Source of the DNA: Sagittula sp048553715
GTDB lineage: Bacteria > Pseudomonadota > Alphaproteobacteria > Rhodobacterales > Rhodobacteraceae
Direction: 5' to 3'
Assembly: GCF_048553715.1 (NCBI RefSeq)
Contig: NZ_JBLZNC010000009.1
Location: 1 to 64,000 of the forward strand
DNA length: 64,000 bases
Positions within the stretch are counted from its first letter, which is position 1, and every line of letters begins with the position of its first letter. Below, one piece after another: positions 62,483-64,000 of this stretch. The notes beneath the pieces are model-generated. The model saw nothing but the letters and a program-made list of their open reading frames with translations, ran no database searches and had not been told where the DNA came from. The translations under genes were made by a program, and so were the position numbers.

Positions 62483-64000
62483 TTACTTTTCGATCCACGC
62501 GTCGCGCAGACCGTCGTTCACACCGATGGCCGTGGTCACCAGATCCTGCGTGTCACAGCGGTAGATGGTGGGGAATTCCAGCTCCATCAGCCACGCGACG
62601 GGCACGTCTTCGACGATCTCTTTCTGGATCTCGGCATAGGCCGCGGCGCGGTCTTCGGCAGAGACCATGGTCGCCGCCGCCGCCCATTTGGCGTCCAGCT
62701 CGGGGTTGTCATACCCCTCGACGTTGTTCCACGGGCTGCCCTTTTCGATACGGTCGGCGGTGTAGTTGCGCGACACACCCAAAGCGGGATCACCGTATTG
62801 GTACAGGTAGGTAAAGGCGATGTCGTAGTCCCACTGCGAGGTTTTCTCGTTCCAGCCGGCGACATCGGTGCTTTCCAGCTGGATGTTGATGCCGGCCTCG
62901 GACAGGTTCTGACGCACGGCTTCGGCCCACCGCAGCCATGTCTCGCCATAGGGGATCGGCAGCAGGCGCACCGGCTCGCCATCATAGCCCATCTCGTCGA
63001 GCAGTTCGCGCGCTTTATCAGGGTCATAGCTGTAGTCGGTGACGTCATCGCTATAGAAATTGGTCTTGGAGGAAACAGGCCCTGTGGCGACGGTGCCAAA
63101 GCCGTTCCAGACCACGTCACGGACGAATTCGCGGTCCATGGCATACATCACCGCCTGACGGAACCGCTCGTCCGAGGTCGGGCCTTCGCGGTTGTTCAAC
63201 CACATCCACGCATGCGGGGCAAAGAACTCCCACCCTTTGCCGGTGGAACATACGCCGTCCATTTCGGTCAGGCGGGGCACATCCCAGTTTTCCACCGATC
63301 CGCCGGGCAACACGTCGACTTCGCCGGTTTCAAAAGCCACCGCACGGGCCGCCGCATCGGGGATCACGCGATAGTAGACCTCATCAAGGTGGGGCTGGCC
63401 CTCCAGATAGTAGTCCTCGTTCTTGACCAGATGGATGTAGCTGCCCTTTTCCCATTGTGCGAACTTGAATGGACCGGTGCCAATGGGCGTGGCGTTCATG
63501 TCGTTGGTGGCGTAATCGGTGCCCTCATAGATGTGTTTGGGCACGATGGGCATGGTACCCACCTCGAAGACGTTGATGAAGGGGCCAAACGGCTCTTTCA
63601 GCGTGAAGACAACCGTGTTGTCGTCGGGGGCCTCGATCGTGTCGACATAGGCAAGACTGGCCCGCAGACGCGCATGGGTTTCACGCAGGAACACATCTGC
63701 CGAGAACACCACATCCGCCGCCGTGAAGGCCGTGCCATCATGCCACGTCACCCCGTCCTGCAGCGTGAAAGTGTAGACCAGACCGTCATCGGAAATCTCC
63801 CATGACTTGGCAAGGCTCGGCTGCGGGGTCAGTTCCGTGTCATAGCGCAGAAGGCTTTCGTAGATGTCACCGGCCACCAGTTGGGTCGGCCCGTTCTGCA
63901 CCAGACCCAGCATCAGGCCCGGCGGCTCTGGCTGCACCACAATATCAAGCCGTCCACCGGCCTCTTGGGCGGCCAAGGGCGCCGCAAGAGCGGCCGCAAT
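62483..64000 (-). CDS. Peptide-type ABC binding protein (system 3), 5' end cut by window
   Basis: A family-5 solute-binding protein whose frame runs open to the last base. The visible N-terminal part, IAAALAAPLAAQEAGG, is the end of a signal peptide, so only a few start residues are missing. About 505 residues are present. Landmarks are YESLLRYDTELTPQPSLAKSWE, VTWHDGTAFTAADVVFS, GTGPFKFAQWEKG and DERFRQAVMYAMDREFV. The ligand is unknown. It leads the operon with two permeases, the fused ATPase and the GhrA-like reductase. Confidence 0.9.
   Translation of the reverse strand: MAAALAAPLAAQEAGGRLDIVVQPEPPGLMLGLVQNGPTQLVAGDIYESLLRYDTELTPQPSLAKSWEISDDGLVYTFTLQDGVTWHDGTAFTAADVVFSADVFLRETHARLRASLAYVDTIEAPDDNTVVFTLKEPFGPFINVFEVGTMPIVPKHIYEGTDYATNDMNATPIGTGPFKFAQWEKGSYIHLVKNEDYYLEGQPHLDEVYYRVIPDAAARAVAFETGEVDVLPGGSVENWDVPRLTEMDGVCSTGKGWEFFAPHAWMWLNNREGPTSDERFRQAVMYAMDREFVRDVVWNGFGTVATGPVSSKTNFYSDDVTDYSYDPDKARELLDEMGYDGEPVRLLPIPYGETWLRWAEAVRQNLSEAGINIQLESTDVAGWNEKTSQWDYDIAFTYLYQYGDPALGVSRNYTADRIEKGSPWNNVEGYDNPELDAKWAAAATMVSAEDRAAAYAEIQKEIVEDVPVAWLMELEFPTIYRCDTQDLVTTAIGVNDGLRDAWIEK

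Noticed and set aside
61691..63805. Plus-strand open frame of about 700 codons opposite system 3 permease and binding protein
   Set aside because: It overlaps two clear ABC genes, has low-complexity basic composition and no motif.
1..64000. tRNA or rRNA genes and prophage genes
   Set aside because: No tRNA-like cloverleaf, rRNA stretch or phage structural gene was recognised; a covariance-model scan would be the decisive check.

Overview
The window looks like chromosomal DNA of a marine Roseobacter-group alphaproteobacterium (Rhodobacterales). Evidence: high GC, a methylated-amine gene order typical of that group (folD, purU, amt, dmmDABC), a Hint/RTX exoprotein, and many ABC and TRAP solute importers. 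No rRNA, tRNA, CRISPR array or replication origin was seen. One damaged IS30-family element is present.

Layout. (1) 1-9.1 kb: a C1/methylated-amine island. It holds the 3' end of folD, purU, a FadR-type GntR regulator, an ammonium transporter, a 57-residue membrane protein, dmmDABC (dimethylamine monooxygenase and accessory protein) and an MFS transporter. Two near-identical operator-like sites tie the regulator to the amt-dmm promoter. (2) 9.2-12.2 kb: a secreted PL7 alginate lyase with an F5/8C domain, then a thioredoxin-fold protein. (3) 12.3-15.6 kb: a bacteriophytochrome with GGDEF and EAL output, convergent with an H-type lectin. (4) 16-20.2 kb: an AraC regulator, an RTX-Hint exoprotein, a small membrane protein and a Hint-like protein. 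(5) 20.2-21.3 kb: the broken IS30 element. (6) 21.4-34.4 kb: a DnaQ-like exonuclease and two complete peptide-type ABC importers around a LysR regulator. (7) 34.4-36.8 kb: an FMN riboswitch with ribH, then fbp and a GST.

(8) 36.9-50.6 kb: an alginate utilisation locus. On the minus strand run algS, algM1, algM2 and algQ-like importer genes, a PL15 exo-oligoalginate lyase, an SDR-type DEH reductase, KDG kinase and an asparaginase. Divergent from these are a GntR regulator and a TRAP importer. (9) 50.6-64 kb: a MATE exporter, a YehZYXW-type osmoprotectant importer, a polar amino-acid ABC importer, a GhrA-like reductase and a third peptide-type ABC importer cut by the window end.

How the parts work together. 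In the amine island, DmmABC would demethylate dimethylamine to methylamine and formaldehyde. DmmD, FolD and PurU are placed to channel the one-carbon unit through tetrahydrofolate to formate, and Amt handles ammonium. In the alginate system, the secreted PL7 lyase makes oligomers, AlgSM1M2Q imports them, and PL15 cuts them to the monomer DEH. The SDR then reduces DEH to KDG and KdgK phosphorylates it; KDPG aldolase is not in the window. A shared 20-bp operator-like sequence lies before the unlinked PL7 gene, in the algS/gntR divergent region and before the TRAP operon, so one GntR regulon probably spans about 38 kb. All functional calls rest on reading sequence and family knowledge; no database search was run.
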